A stretch of 64,000 bases of DNA from an uncultured SAR86 cluster bacterium (lineage in GTDB: Bacteria; Pseudomonadota; Gammaproteobacteria; Magnimaribacterales; D2472). The notes beneath the pieces are model-generated. The model had not been told where the DNA came from. It worked only from the letters and a program-made list of their open reading frames with translations, and did no database searches. Within the stretch, counting starts at the first letter, position 1. Each line of letters starts with the position of its first letter. Shown piece after piece: positions 55,596-64,000 of the stretch. The stretch is taken from assembly GCA_902630885.1 (NCBI GenBank), contig CACOWI010000007.1:16279-80278 (forward strand), given 5' to 3'. The translations under genes were made by a program, and so were the position numbers.

Positions 55596-56782
55596 ATCGC
55601 TAACGTATTCATTTGCATTATCGGTATTAGTATAGCCAGAACTATCATCATAATAAATCCGCCCATAAAAATTATTACTATTGGCTCTAAAAGTGATAAA
55701 AATACAGCTCTTTTATTTTCAATTTCGGATTTCATGAAATTTGAAACTTTATTAAACATTTTTACAAGATTTCCAGATCTATAACCACTTGAAATAAGTT
55801 GTATAAATATGTCTGGAAAAACTCCATCTTGTTTTAAAGCAAAAATGAAATCTTTTCCTTCAACAACGTCATTTTTTGCATTCAAAACTATGGTTGCTAG
55901 AAACTGATTGTTAAAAATTTTTGAACATTCTTCCAAAGAGATATCAAGATTAGTTCCTGATGCTAAAAGTAACTCCATAGTACTCGAAAATCGTTCTATT
56001 TCAGAATTTAATATAAAGTTTCCTAAAAGCGGTATGCCTAGTATTTTTTTATCAATTAATAATCTGTTTTCAATTTTTTTCACGTAATTTTTGTAAAGGT
56101 AATATGTGCCTACTGACAATATGAAAAAAACTAATAATATTGGAACAATATTATTTGAAATGCCAATTAAAAACTTTGTAATAAATGGCAATTCTGCGCC
56201 CGCTTTAATAAATTGGTTTACAACCTGAGGTAGCACAAATGCTAATAATGAGATAATAACAATTATAGAAAATCCAATTAAGATTAACGGATAAGTAAGA
56301 GCAGATATTACTTTTTGTCTAATTGATGAACTCTCCTCTAAATAGTCTGCTAATCTAGAAAATACTATATCGAGATTTCCCGATGAATCTCCAGCCGAAA
56401 CCATGGATATGTATGTATCTGAAAAAACTCCAGGAAATTTCTTCATTGAATTGCCAAGTCTTTTACCTTGAATAAGGTCATCTTTTAAATTTAACAATAT
56501 ATATACAAGGTTTTTGTTCTGTAGTTGCTTTGAAGTAATATCAATTGCATCAACAATTGGTGTACTAGCTTCGAGCAACGTTGAAAGTTGTCTTGTCATT
56601 AAAACAATCTCTTTATCTTTAATTCTTAGAGTTTTACCTAAATTCTTTGATTCAGATATTTTTAATGGTGTAAGTTTAAGATCCTTTACAAGCTTTCTTG
56701 CTTCTCTTTCTGAATCAGCGCTCAGGATACCTTTTTTCTTTATTCCAGCTTCGTTTATGGCTGTATAACTATAAGCTGGCAT
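55592..56782 (-). CDS. gspF: Type II secretion inner-membrane platform protein F
   Basis: A 396-residue polytopic protein with two T2SSF repeats: the first (RQLSTLLEASTPIVDAIDI, FSDTYISMVSAGDSSGNLDIVFSRLADYLEE) and the second (STMELLLASGTNLDISLEECS, FPDIFIQLISSGYRSGNLVKMF). Three membrane helices lie near 165-190, 218-235 and 370-390. The N-terminal MPAYSYTAINEAGIKKKG is family-standard. It transmits GspE motion to pseudopilin assembly. It overlaps gspE by 14 bp and gspG by 4 bp. Confidence 0.97.
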   Translation of the reverse strand: MPAYSYTAINEAGIKKKGILSADSEREARKLVKDLKLTPLKISESKNLGKTLRIKDKEIVLMTRQLSTLLEASTPIVDAIDITSKQLQNKNLVYILLNLKDDLIQGKRLGNSMKKFPGVFSDTYISMVSAGDSSGNLDIVFSRLADYLEESSSIRQKVISALTYPLILIGFSIIVIISLLAFVLPQVVNQFIKAGAELPFITKFLIGISNNIVPILLVFFILSVGTYYLYKNYVKKIENRLLIDKKILGIPLLGNFILNSEIERFSSTMELLLASGTNLDISLEECSKIFNNQFLATIVLNAKNDVVEGKDFIFALKQDGVFPDIFIQLISSGYRSGNLVKMFNKVSNFMKSEIENKRAVFLSLLEPIVIIFMGGFIMMIVLAILIPIMQMNTLAI

Positions 56783-58268
56783 CTTCTTTAATATTATTAA
56801 CTCTTATTATTTCCTCACAAGATGTTACTCCATCAATAATCAAGTCAATTGATGCTTGGTCAATAGATTGATTATCTTTAAATACATGATCTGCTATTTC
56901 ATTTTCAGAGTCATTGTTATGAATCATATCTTTTAAAGTTTTATCTACTTGAATGCATTCTGCTATAGCTATTCTTCCCTGATAGCCAGTAAAATTACAA
57001 TAATCACATCCCTCTGCAGAACATACTGATTTAGTTTTATCCAATCCAAATATATCAATAGATTCTTTAGTTGGTTTATTCTCAGATTTACAATGTGAAC
57101 ATAATCGTCTTACTAACCTTTGTGAAATTATTGTTCTTAAGCTAGAGGCTAGTAAAAATGATTCAATTCCCATGTCTCTTAGTCTTGTAATTGCTGCTAC
57201 AGCACTATTTGTATGAACTGTAGATAATACAAGATGTCCTGTAAGGCTTGATTGAATTCCAATTTGTGCAGTTTCAATATCTCTCATTTCACCAACCATA
57301 ACTACATCAGGATCCTGCCTTAAAATTGCTCTTAAACCTTTTGCAAATGTATATCCTGTTTTGGTATTGACTTGTGTTTGACCAATTCCATTGAGGGTAT
57401 ATTCAATTGGATCTTCAACAGTAAGAATATTTTGAGATGAATCACTTAAATACCTTAAACCTGCATATAAAGTGGTTGTTTTACCTGATCCCGTAGGTCC
57501 TGTAAAAAGTATTATTCCTTCTGGGTTTTTTAAAGAACTCTTATAGTTGGAAAGAATTTTTTTTGGTAATCCTAAATCATCTATATTTATTTGGGCAGCT
57601 TGTTTATCTAAAATTCTTAATACAATTCTTTCACCATATGATGATGGGAGAGTTGATACCCTTACATCAACACTTTTATCTCCAAGAGACAAGGAAACCC
57701 TTCCATCTTGAGGCAACCTTCTCTCAGATATATCTAAACCTGAAATAATTTTAATCCTAGAAATAAGAACAGAGGCAATTTTACTGTCTTGCCTTAATAT
57801 TTCTTTTAAAATTCCATCAATTCGAAATCGTATAATTATAAAATCTTCATATGGCTCAAAGTGAATATCTGATGCTCTACTCTTTATAGCTTGACTTATT
57901 ACTCCATTAATTAATTTAATAATTGGAGCATCATTATTTCCGCTTAAAAGATCTTCAGTTGCATTGATGCTGCCAGCGAAATCTTGAAGATCAAACTCAT
58001 CAGATAGTTCTTCAGATAAATTATCTTGATGTTCACTCACAGAAAATGAACTAGTTAGAATTTCATTAAATTCATCAGGTTTGCATAGTTCAAATGTAAA
58101 GTTTGAATCTAAGTATCTTTGTATTTCTTTATATAGATTTAGAGAGATTTGTTTAGGTGATGATACTACAATGCCTTTTCCATTTTTAACTGCAATAACT
58201 TCATTCTCTTTAACAAAGTCATATGGAAAGAGGTCTGTTATTATATTTTCTTGACCAGGATCGCTCAT
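56769..58268 (-). CDS. gspE: Type II secretion ATPase E
   Basis: A 499-residue secretion ATPase. N-terminal docking domain about 1-110, then ASDIHFEPYEDFIIIRFRIDG, Walker A GPTGSGKTTTLYAGL, Asp box TVEDPIEYTLNGIGQTQVN, Walker B RQDPDVVMVGEMRDIETA, and the His box LSTVHTNSAVAAITRL. The tetracysteine zinc motif is complete (CSHC, then CSAEGCDYC). It powers the pseudopilus from the cytoplasmic face, docked on GspL. It lies 3 bp after gspD. Confidence 0.97.
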   Translation of the reverse strand: MSDPGQENIITDLFPYDFVKENEVIAVKNGKGIVVSSPKQISLNLYKEIQRYLDSNFTFELCKPDEFNEILTSSFSVSEHQDNLSEELSDEFDLQDFAGSINATEDLLSGNNDAPIIKLINGVISQAIKSRASDIHFEPYEDFIIIRFRIDGILKEILRQDSKIASVLISRIKIISGLDISERRLPQDGRVSLSLGDKSVDVRVSTLPSSYGERIVLRILDKQAAQINIDDLGLPKKILSNYKSSLKNPEGIILFTGPTGSGKTTTLYAGLRYLSDSSQNILTVEDPIEYTLNGIGQTQVNTKTGYTFAKGLRAILRQDPDVVMVGEMRDIETAQIGIQSSLTGHLVLSTVHTNSAVAAITRLRDMGIESFLLASSLRTIISQRLVRRLCSHCKSENKPTKESIDIFGLDKTKSVCSAEGCDYCNFTGYQGRIAIAECIQVDKTLKDMIHNNDSENEIADHVFKDNQSIDQASIDLIIDGVTSCEEIIRVNNIKEDASL

Positions 58269-58271
58269 TAC

Positions 58272-60119
58272 CTACTCTTTAGATTTTGTAAGATCAATAA
58301 TAGATTTATTATTTTTTAATTCTTGTTCTGCTTTGAAATAATTATATTTTTCTAATGAAATTTCATTAGCAACATCAGAGTTTGTAAGAATAGTTGGCTT
58401 TAAGAAAACCATCAAATTTTTTGTACTTGTGCTAGTAGATGAAGATTGAAAAATTCTTCCAAGTATTGGAATAGAACCTAGTAAAGGTACTTTAGATATA
58501 ACTTCTTGAGTATCTTCGTCAATTAATCCACCTAATACAATAATCTGATTGTTATCAACGAGAACAGTTGTTTCAATTTCTCTTTTATTTGTAATCAAAT
58601 CCAAACCACTTTGAGCAACTCCAGCAACACCAGAAACGCCTTGTTTTATATTAAGTATTACAGATGCTCCTTCATTAATTTGAGGTGTTATTTCTAGTTC
58701 AATTCCAACTTCTTGCCTGGATGTTGTTCTAAATGGATTAGAGTTATTTGTTCCTAAACTCTCTCCAGTAGTAATTGGTATTTCCTGACCAATAAATAAT
58801 CTTGCTGGTTCATTATCCATTGCGAGAATAGATGGAGTAGATAATATATTTGAGTCTGTATCATCCGCAATGGCATTCAAGATTCCAACAAAATTATCTT
58901 CTCCTTTCGTTAGATCACCAAATCCTGCAACTAATCCCTGAGTATTTAATAGAGATGATACTGCAGTCGTTGTTAATGTAACGTCAGTTTCATCATCAGC
59001 AGCTCCTGCTATAGCAAGAAGATCTGCACCGGTGCCTGAAAATCTTGTTATACCAACTGGAATACTGTCTTTGTCATTTCCAGAATATATTGCTTCAACA
59101 CCGAGCCTGGTTGCAGCTTTTTCTGATAAATCAACAACTATAGCCTCTACTAAAACTTGTGCCCTTCTTATATCTAATTTTGATACGATGTTTCTTATAG
59201 AATTTAAATTATCTTCAGCTGATGAAATTATAAGAGAATTAGTTTTTTCATGATGCGTAATAACTGTTTTTTTACCTTCAGCATCAGTTATGAAACTTCC
59301 TGAGATAGAATTTAGTATTGCAGACAAATCCTCAGCTCGAGCATATTTCAAATAAATCACATCCATTGAATCATTTGAGGTTACGTCTCGATCGAGAGAA
59401 TTAAGTGTGGACAGAATATTATTAGTTATTAAATCATTTGCAGATAAAATAACAGAATTTGATGGCGTAAATGGGATAGCAACAAATTGATTTATAGTTG
59501 GGTTATTTTGTGTTTTTAATCTATCTAAGATCCTAACAGCTTCTATTGATGAAAGATTATCAAGTTTTATAATAGATATCTTAGCTGTATTATTTTTATC
59601 TAAATCCATAAGTAAATTTTTGATTCGTTCAACATTACTAGCTCTATCAACAAGAAGAATAGAATTTACTGATGGTATGCTTGATAAATGAGATTGTCTT
59701 CCCGTGATTGGTTTAATCATCGGTAATATCTCCTCTGTAGATCTATTTATCAATGGAATAACAACAGTTTCAAATCCACCTCCAGAAAAATCTTGAGTTT
59801 CGTCTCTAGTTGCTTCGTTTTCAGGGACCACTCTAAGAAATCCATCCTCAGAAATTGCACTAAATCCGTTTACTTGAATTGTTCTGAGGTATACATCCCA
59901 GACTTGTTTTCTATTGAGATTAGCATTTGAATAAATTGTTACCTTACCTTTGACTCTTGGATCTAAAATTATTGTTTTCTTTGAAAACTGTGCAATATCT
60001 TGAGTAACTTTCTTAATATCAACATCTTCGTAGTTCAATATAAAGGAATCCTGAGCTTGTAAATTGGTGAATACTAATAAAAATAATCCTAGAAGCTTAT
60101 ATTTGTGAAATTTTTTCAT
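58272..60119 (-). CDS. gspD: Type II secretion secretin D
   Basis: A 615-residue outer-membrane secretin. A signal peptide ends at NLQAQDSF. The periplasmic N0 to N3 domains run about 25-330 (YEDVDIKKVTQDIAQFSKKTIILDPRVKGKVTI is N0). The secretin core contains LSTPSILAMDNEPARLFIGQEIPI, EVGIELEITPQINEGASVILNI, and VPLLGSIPILGRIFQSSS near the C-terminus. No obvious S-domain lies past residue 590 for a pilotin, so targeting may be pilotin-independent. It overlaps gspC by 4 bp. Confidence 0.97.
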   Translation of the reverse strand: MKKFHKYKLLGLFLLVFTNLQAQDSFILNYEDVDIKKVTQDIAQFSKKTIILDPRVKGKVTIYSNANLNRKQVWDVYLRTIQVNGFSAISEDGFLRVVPENEATRDETQDFSGGGFETVVIPLINRSTEEILPMIKPITGRQSHLSSIPSVNSILLVDRASNVERIKNLLMDLDKNNTAKISIIKLDNLSSIEAVRILDRLKTQNNPTINQFVAIPFTPSNSVILSANDLITNNILSTLNSLDRDVTSNDSMDVIYLKYARAEDLSAILNSISGSFITDAEGKKTVITHHEKTNSLIISSAEDNLNSIRNIVSKLDIRRAQVLVEAIVVDLSEKAATRLGVEAIYSGNDKDSIPVGITRFSGTGADLLAIAGAADDETDVTLTTTAVSSLLNTQGLVAGFGDLTKGEDNFVGILNAIADDTDSNILSTPSILAMDNEPARLFIGQEIPITTGESLGTNNSNPFRTTSRQEVGIELEITPQINEGASVILNIKQGVSGVAGVAQSGLDLITNKREIETTVLVDNNQIIVLGGLIDEDTQEVISKVPLLGSIPILGRIFQSSSTSTSTKNLMVFLKPTILTNSDVANEISLEKYNYFKAEQELKNNKSIIDLTKSKE

Positions 60120-60520
60120 AAGTTGTTTCCGACAAGGTTCTCAATTTTATATAATTTTTCTTGATTACGAAATATTACTTCATCTTTTGTGACCTCAATC
60201 AATTCATAAACATCCTCAAGTTTTTCACCTTTAGCCACAACGAATTCTTTATTACCTTTTCTTAAAATCACTGAAGAGTCTTTTTTTCCCGATCTATATC
60301 CAATAATTTTATAATCAAAAGATGGAATATCTTTAATTGTTGCAGTTTCATTTTGCGAATTATTTGTATTTGATATAAATTCAAAATCTGAAATATTTGG
60401 AACATTTAATTTTTTAATTTCTGGTTTGTTTAGCATTAAATTTATATTAATAAAAAACAGATACAGAGCAGGCACAGCCAGCACTAAAATGATGAATTTT
60501 TTAATTTTTATAAAGTCCAT
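60116..60520 (-). CDS. gspC: Type II secretion protein C, short form
   Basis: Only 134 residues. There is a short cytoplasmic N-terminus, one helix (IIKKF-like start; IILVLAVPALYLFFININLM), a linker, and a compact homology region (FDYKIIGYRSGKKDSSVILR, FVVAKGEKLEDVYELIEVTKDEVIF) that docks on GspD. Normal GspC is about 270-300 residues with a C-terminal PDZ or coiled coil; that part is absent. The frame ends with a stop 4 bp into gspD, so this is natural compaction, not a frameshift. Position first in the operon supports the call. Confidence 0.85.
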   Translation of the reverse strand: MDFIKIKKFIILVLAVPALYLFFININLMLNKPEIKKLNVPNISDFEFISNTNNSQNETATIKDIPSFDYKIIGYRSGKKDSSVILRKGNKEFVVAKGEKLEDVYELIEVTKDEVIFRNQEKLYKIENLVGNNL

Positions 60521-60521
60521 A

Positions 60522-60553
60522 AGCTAAAATGAGCATACATTTTAGCTCATTTT
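60522..60553 (-). promoter_or_regulatory. Two alternative hairpins in the gspC leader, next to its start codon
   Basis: Just before the gspC ATG, AGCTAAAATG (60522-60531) and CATTTTAGCT (60538-60547) form a perfect 10-bp hairpin with a 6-base loop. The right part of it can instead pair as TAAAATGAGC with GCTCATTTTA, using the next segment up to 60553. The two pairings exclude each other and the first covers the likely ribosome site. It could be translational control or an operator dyad. Confidence 0.5.
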
Positions 60554-60669
60554 AAGACTCATAACATTTATTGAGTAATTCCGGATGCTTTTATGACTTT
60601 ATTAAGTCTTCCAGACTTCATAAATATGTGAAATTTATTCCAAATTGTTTTTACCACTATTGTCTCCAA

Positions 60670-60709
60670 AATTACATTTATGAAACATAAATGTGACATT
60701 TATGTGACA
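60670..60709 (-). promoter_or_regulatory. Tandem Pho-box-like repeats upstream of the T2SS operon
   Basis: On the minus strand TGTCACA repeats at 60709-60703 and 60698-60692 with a TAAA spacer, exactly 11 bp apart, as in the PhoB consensus. Weaker units TGTTTCA (60687-60681) and TGTAATT (60676-60670) continue the phase. CATAAA at 60682-60677 is a fitting -10, 9 bp after the second repeat. The site lies in the gap between phoR and gspC and points toward gspC, predicting PhoB activation of the secretion operon. Confidence 0.7.
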
Positions 60710-60749
60710 TCTTAAATAATATAAGCGGTAAAGTAAAGTTTTATAGGCT

Positions 60750-62096
60750 TTAAAAAATAGGGATAGTAAACCAAAAAATAGAGCCTTTTTTAGGTTTAGA
60801 TTCGATGCCAACCTCTCCATTAAGATTATTTACAAGATGTTTTACTATTGCAAGCCCAAGACCACTGCCTTGGTTATCAGTCGCTCTTGCAGATGCTGTT
60901 CTAAAAAATCTACTAAAAATATGATCTTGATCCTCAGGTGATATCCCTTCACCAGTGTCCTCAACAGTCACACGAATATAATCATCACCATCATTTGATG
61001 TTGATATTGTTATTTGAGATCCTTCTTCTGAGTATTTGATCGCATTATCAATTAGATTATTCATAATTCTTTCGATAGCTTGAAAATCACCATTTGCAGA
61101 GCCTTTGTGATTTGGTAAATACTTAATATCAATATCTTTTTTCTTTGATAAGTTGATTATTGATTCAATAAAATTTTCAAAAAAAGCATTCAGATCTATT
61201 TCTTCAAAATTAAGTTTGAGTTCTCCATACTCAATCCTCGATAAATCCAGTAAAGATGAAACCATGTCTGTCAATCTCTCAGCATTATGAAGAATTGCTT
61301 TTGCAAAAATTTTAGCTTGTTTCTTATCCTCTAATGCACTATCTATAAGAGTTTCAGAGTTTGCTCTGATTACACTTACAGGAGTCCTTAATTCATGGGA
61401 CAAATTTGATATAAAATCCCTTCGCATAGAATCTAAGCTTCGAAGTTGCGTAATATCATGGACAACCAAAATATATTCTTTTGTAGTTTTGCTCTGATTA
61501 ATAGTGGCGAGCACCCACCTATTAGATTTATCATTGAGCTCAATTTCAAATTCAATATCAGCTCTTTTTCTTTTTTTTGATCTTCTGTATAGATATCCTA
61601 GAGATTTAATACCTAAGTCTCTAATATTTTGACCATGAACATTTTTCAGATTAAGAATTTGAGAAAATTGATCATTTTCAAATGTAATATTCCCCTCTAT
61701 ATCTGTAACTACTATTCCCTCTCCTAAATCATCAAGCACAGATCCGAATTGGTCTCTTTGTTTTGCTATTTGATTTATCTTATCTTTTAAATTTTCTGAA
61801 ATTTCCGAAATGCTTGTGGCAACTTTACCAAATTCTCCTGAATCCTCTTTCAAGGCCTTGATATATCTTTTTTTTGTTCTTCCTTTTGCAATTTTTGATG
61901 CTAAAGCTTCTAAATTAGAAATGCTCTTATATAAAAAATTTGCGAAAATCATAGACGCTAATGTTGCAATAATGAGTAATGCAAATACTATCAATACTAA
62001 TGAAATATCATTATTAGCAGTCAAGCTATATGACAGGAGAACACCAGCACCCATTGATAAGAATACAATTAAAAATATCCGGAATCTAAATCCCAT
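60750..62096 (-). CDS. phoR: Sensor histidine kinase, PhoR-type
   Basis: A 448-residue kinase. Two membrane helices (about 4-24 and 32-55) have almost no periplasmic loop, the PhoR architecture. A HAMP-like region (56-115) and a PAS domain (about 118-215: LDDLGEGIVVTDIEGNITFEN) follow, then HisKA with His234 in FISNLSHELRTPV and the HATPase domain (NLIDNAIKYSEEGSQ, DTGEGISPEDQDHIFSRFFR, GSGLGLAIVKHLV). It presumably senses phosphate through the Pst/PhoU complex, which is not in the window. It lies 2 bp after phoB. Confidence 0.87.
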   Translation of the reverse strand: MGFRFRIFLIVFLSMGAGVLLSYSLTANNDISLVLIVFALLIIATLASMIFANFLYKSISNLEALASKIAKGRTKKRYIKALKEDSGEFGKVATSISEISENLKDKINQIAKQRDQFGSVLDDLGEGIVVTDIEGNITFENDQFSQILNLKNVHGQNIRDLGIKSLGYLYRRSKKRKRADIEFEIELNDKSNRWVLATINQSKTTKEYILVVHDITQLRSLDSMRRDFISNLSHELRTPVSVIRANSETLIDSALEDKKQAKIFAKAILHNAERLTDMVSSLLDLSRIEYGELKLNFEEIDLNAFFENFIESIINLSKKKDIDIKYLPNHKGSANGDFQAIERIMNNLIDNAIKYSEEGSQITISTSNDGDDYIRVTVEDTGEGISPEDQDHIFSRFFRTASARATDNQGSGLGLAIVKHLVNNLNGEVGIESKPKKGSIFWFTIPIF

Positions 62097-62098
62097 TT

Positions 62099-62794
62099 TT
62101 AGTCTGGAGTTCTTGAGAATTTATAGCCAACACCTCTTATGGTTTGAACATACTTACCCATTGAACCAAGTTTTTCTCTTAATCTTTTTATATGTGTATC
62201 GACTGTTCTTGTGGTCACCTCAGCATTGTATCCCCATACCTCAGACAGTAATTGATCCCTTGACTGGACCCTTCCTCTTTTATCAACAAGCTCTTTAAGC
62301 AAACGAAACTCTAATGCTGTTAATTCTATTAACTTCGAATCAACAAAAACCTCATGCGAGTCGACATCAATTCTTAAATCACCAAATTGTCTTTCAACTT
62401 CTACAACTTCTTTTGTTTTTGTATCAGATCTTTTAAGAATTGCTTTTACTCTTAGTATTAACTCTCTAACACTAAAAGGTTTTGTAACATAATCATCAGC
62501 GCCTAGTTCAAAACCAACTACCCTATCAACCTCATTATCCTTAGCTGTTAAAATAATAATTGGAATTGCTTCTGTTTCTGAGTTAGATTTTATTTTTTTA
62601 CAAAGATCTAAACCAGAGCCATCTGGTAACATTAAATCCAAAAGAATAAGATCAAATTTTTTTGATTTTAATACCTCGTATGCTTCATTTAAAGCGCCTG
62701 CTGAGGAAGCATTAAAACCTTCTCTGCCAAGGTTGTATTCCAAATTCCTTCGAATATCTGGCTCATCCTCGATAACTAATATATTTACACTCAT
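62099..62794 (-). CDS. phoB: Response regulator, PhoB-type (OmpR family)
   Basis: A 231-residue regulator. Receiver domain with Asp53 in LLDLMLPDGSG, Thr and Lys in LTAKDNEVDR and DDYVTKPFS. The winged-helix output domain has ELTALEFRLLKELVDKRGRVQSRDQLLSEVWGY, RTVDTHIKRLREKLG and TIRGVGYKFS, a very PhoB-like set. It should bind Pho boxes when phosphate is scarce. It forms the phoBR operon (2-bp gap to phoR). Candidate targets nearby are gspC and pitA/ppk2. Confidence 0.88.
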   Translation of the reverse strand: MSVNILVIEDEPDIRRNLEYNLGREGFNASSAGALNEAYEVLKSKKFDLILLDLMLPDGSGLDLCKKIKSNSETEAIPIIILTAKDNEVDRVVGFELGADDYVTKPFSVRELILRVKAILKRSDTKTKEVVEVERQFGDLRIDVDSHEVFVDSKLIELTALEFRLLKELVDKRGRVQSRDQLLSEVWGYNAEVTTRTVDTHIKRLREKLGSMGKYVQTIRGVGYKFSRTPD

Positions 62795-62858
62795 AAAATA
62801 ATATCTGGAATGTCATTTTTACTCTTTTTTTTTAATTTGGAAAGTAAAATATAAATAA

Positions 62859-64000
62859 TTAACCCTTTATAAACATCTTTCGTAGGGCAGGTTTATCAAA
62901 TTTTCCTGATGCTACTAAAGGTAAATTGGAATCTAAAAATTTTACAACTACAGGTATTTTAAAGGCAGCGAGTTTATCAGATAAGAATTCTGTAAGTAAA
63001 TCTTTATCTAAATCTGAACCATCTCTTAAAAAAATTGCTGAACAAAGTATCTCACCTAATCTTTCATCAGGTATTCCGAATACTGATGCTTCAAGAACGT
63101 CTGGATGATCATAAATTGCATTTTCAACTTCAGGACAGGCAATGTTCTCTCCTCCTCTTATTACCATGTCTTTAATTCTGTCTACTATATATAAAAAAGG
63201 CCCCTCAAATTTACCCATATCTCCTGATTTAAACCAACCCTGAGCATTCATGCACTCTTTTGTCGCTTCGTCATTTTTCCAATATCCCAACATATTTGAT
63301 TGTGATTTAATTGCAACTTCACCGATTTCACCTTCAGGTAATTCATTCCAATTGGAATCAATTATTTTTATTTCTGTTAACGGTGGAACAACTCTGCCAG
63401 CAGAAGATGGATTTTGAATATATTCATCACCGCTTGCAAGAGTTCCTAATGCATTTGTTTCAGTTAAACCGTATCCAATGCCAGGCCTTCCTTTAAAATT
63501 TTCATCTAAAAGTTTTACATGCTCTGCTGGTCTTGGACCACCTCCTCCACCTAATACTTTCAAAGAGGAGAGATCATATTTATCTCTATCCGGATGATTT
63601 AATAACTCCCAAGTTTGTGTGGGGACTCCAGTTATGTCCGATACTTTTTCTTCACTAATTAGTTTTATTGCATCACCAGCATCCCATTTTTTCATCATAA
63701 CAACCTTTCTCCCAACTAAAATAGACATTAAAAATGCAACATGACTACCAGTAGCATGAAATAAAGGTACACATAGTAGAATTGAAGATTCTGAACTTGC
63801 CAATGGAGTAGCGTCTTTGCCAAGTCTTGCTTCTCTTTGACTTAAAACAGTTGAAATAAAAGCCCAACTAAACATTGAAGATATGACTCCACGTTGTGAT
63901 GATAAGACTCCTTTTGGCTTCCCTGTTGATCCAGAAGTATAATAAATTGTTGCATGGTCGTCTCTATTAATATCGATATCAGGCCATTGATCAGAGTGAT
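62859..64000 (-). CDS. AMP-dependent acyl-CoA synthetase, C-terminal part (runs off the right edge)
   Basis: About 380 residues of an ANL-superfamily ligase whose N-terminus lies beyond the window. The phosphate-binding loop YYTSGSTGKPKGV is near the right end. Then come PLFHATGSHVAFLMS, GVPTQTWELL, GYGLTETNALGTLASG, the hinge and C-terminal signatures GWFKSGDMGKFEG, VDRIKDMVIRGGENIACPEVE, and the catalytic Lys in ASGKFDKPALRK. It activates a carboxylic acid, probably a fatty or aromatic acid, through an acyl-AMP to the CoA thioester. Confidence 0.93.
   Translation of the reverse strand, partial: HSDQWPDIDINRDDHATIYYTSGSTGKPKGVLSSQRGVISSMFSWAFISTVLSQREARLGKDATPLASSESSILLCVPLFHATGSHVAFLMSILVGRKVVMMKKWDAGDAIKLISEEKVSDITGVPTQTWELLNHPDRDKYDLSSLKVLGGGGGPRPAEHVKLLDENFKGRPGIGYGLTETNALGTLASGDEYIQNPSSAGRVVPPLTEIKIIDSNWNELPEGEIGEVAIKSQSNMLGYWKNDEATKECMNAQGWFKSGDMGKFEGPFLYIVDRIKDMVIRGGENIACPEVENAIYDHPDVLEASVFGIPDERLGEILCSAIFLRDGSDLDKDLLTEFLSDKLAAFKIPVVVKFLDSNLPLVASGKFDKPALRKMFIKG

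Noticed and set aside
60604..60618. AAGTCT-TCC-AGACTT hairpin in the phoR-gspC gap as a terminator
   Set aside because: The stem is short and AT-rich with no T-run on the minus strand; more likely just leader structure.
61810..62298. 162-residue open frame on the plus strand
   Set aside because: It is antisense to phoR and phoB, both of which carry complete family motifs; its composition shows no domain.
62795..62858. TGTCATT half-site upstream of phoB as a possible Pho box for autoregulation
   Set aside because: Only one 7-base unit is present, with no second repeat at 11 bp.

Overview
The window is an AT-rich, very tightly packed piece of a marine gammaproteobacterial chromosome. I infer a streamlined planktonic lineage of the SAR86 type. 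The reasons are the low GC, intergenic gaps that are all under 300 bp, many overlapping stops and starts, several TonB-dependent receptors beside TPR-sulfotransferases, and the ftsK-lolA-crcB-serS block next to trxB. That assignment is inference; no rRNA is present to settle it. I found no tRNA, rRNA, CRISPR array, insertion sequence or prophage.

Layout, left to right. 1-15.4 kb is an outer-membrane and uptake region. It holds a gamma-glutamyltranspeptidase fragment, then two copies of a TonB-receptor plus TPR-sulfotransferase module (1.5-6.2 and 9.7-13.6 kb) flanking a BCCT transporter, a YdjA-like nitroreductase and a peptidase E homologue, followed by an M28-like lipoprotein. 15.4-24.2 kb is mixed metabolism: an MGME1/RecB-like nuclease, a diverged BCCT transporter, three alpha/beta hydrolases, a KAS III enzyme, TspO, a NupC nucleoside transporter and an isopenicillin-N-synthase-like oxygenase. 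24.3-28.6 kb has an Oar-type TonB receptor and a PhoD-like phosphatase. 28.6-35.9 kb is housekeeping: serS, crcB, lolA, ftsK, trxB, an AcuI-like reductase and a 3-hydroxyacyl-CoA dehydrogenase-like SDR.

35.9-39.6 kb is a nitrogen block: TorF-type porin, glnK, amtB, a strong terminator, and a second amtB. Both transcription units are preceded by near-consensus sigma-54 promoters, and the second also has an NtrC-type palindrome. 39.6-47 kb holds lipid and membrane genes (acyltransferase, GDPD, MFS, HIT protein, DedA), an epoxide hydrolase, and a secreted beta-propeller phytase after a TetR regulator.

47-62.8 kb is a phosphorus and secretion block: PiT transporter plus porin, divergent PPK2 and PPX, a complete gspC-M type II secretion operon, and phoB-phoR. 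Eleven-base-phased TGTNACA repeats resembling Pho boxes lie upstream of gspC and between pitA and ppk2. With the phytase, PhoD-like phosphatase and glycerophosphodiesterase, this suggests that phosphate starvation induces phosphate and phosphoester uptake together with the secretion machine that exports the hydrolases. The window ends inside an AMP-dependent acyl-CoA synthetase gene. The regulatory claims are motif readings and have not been tested.
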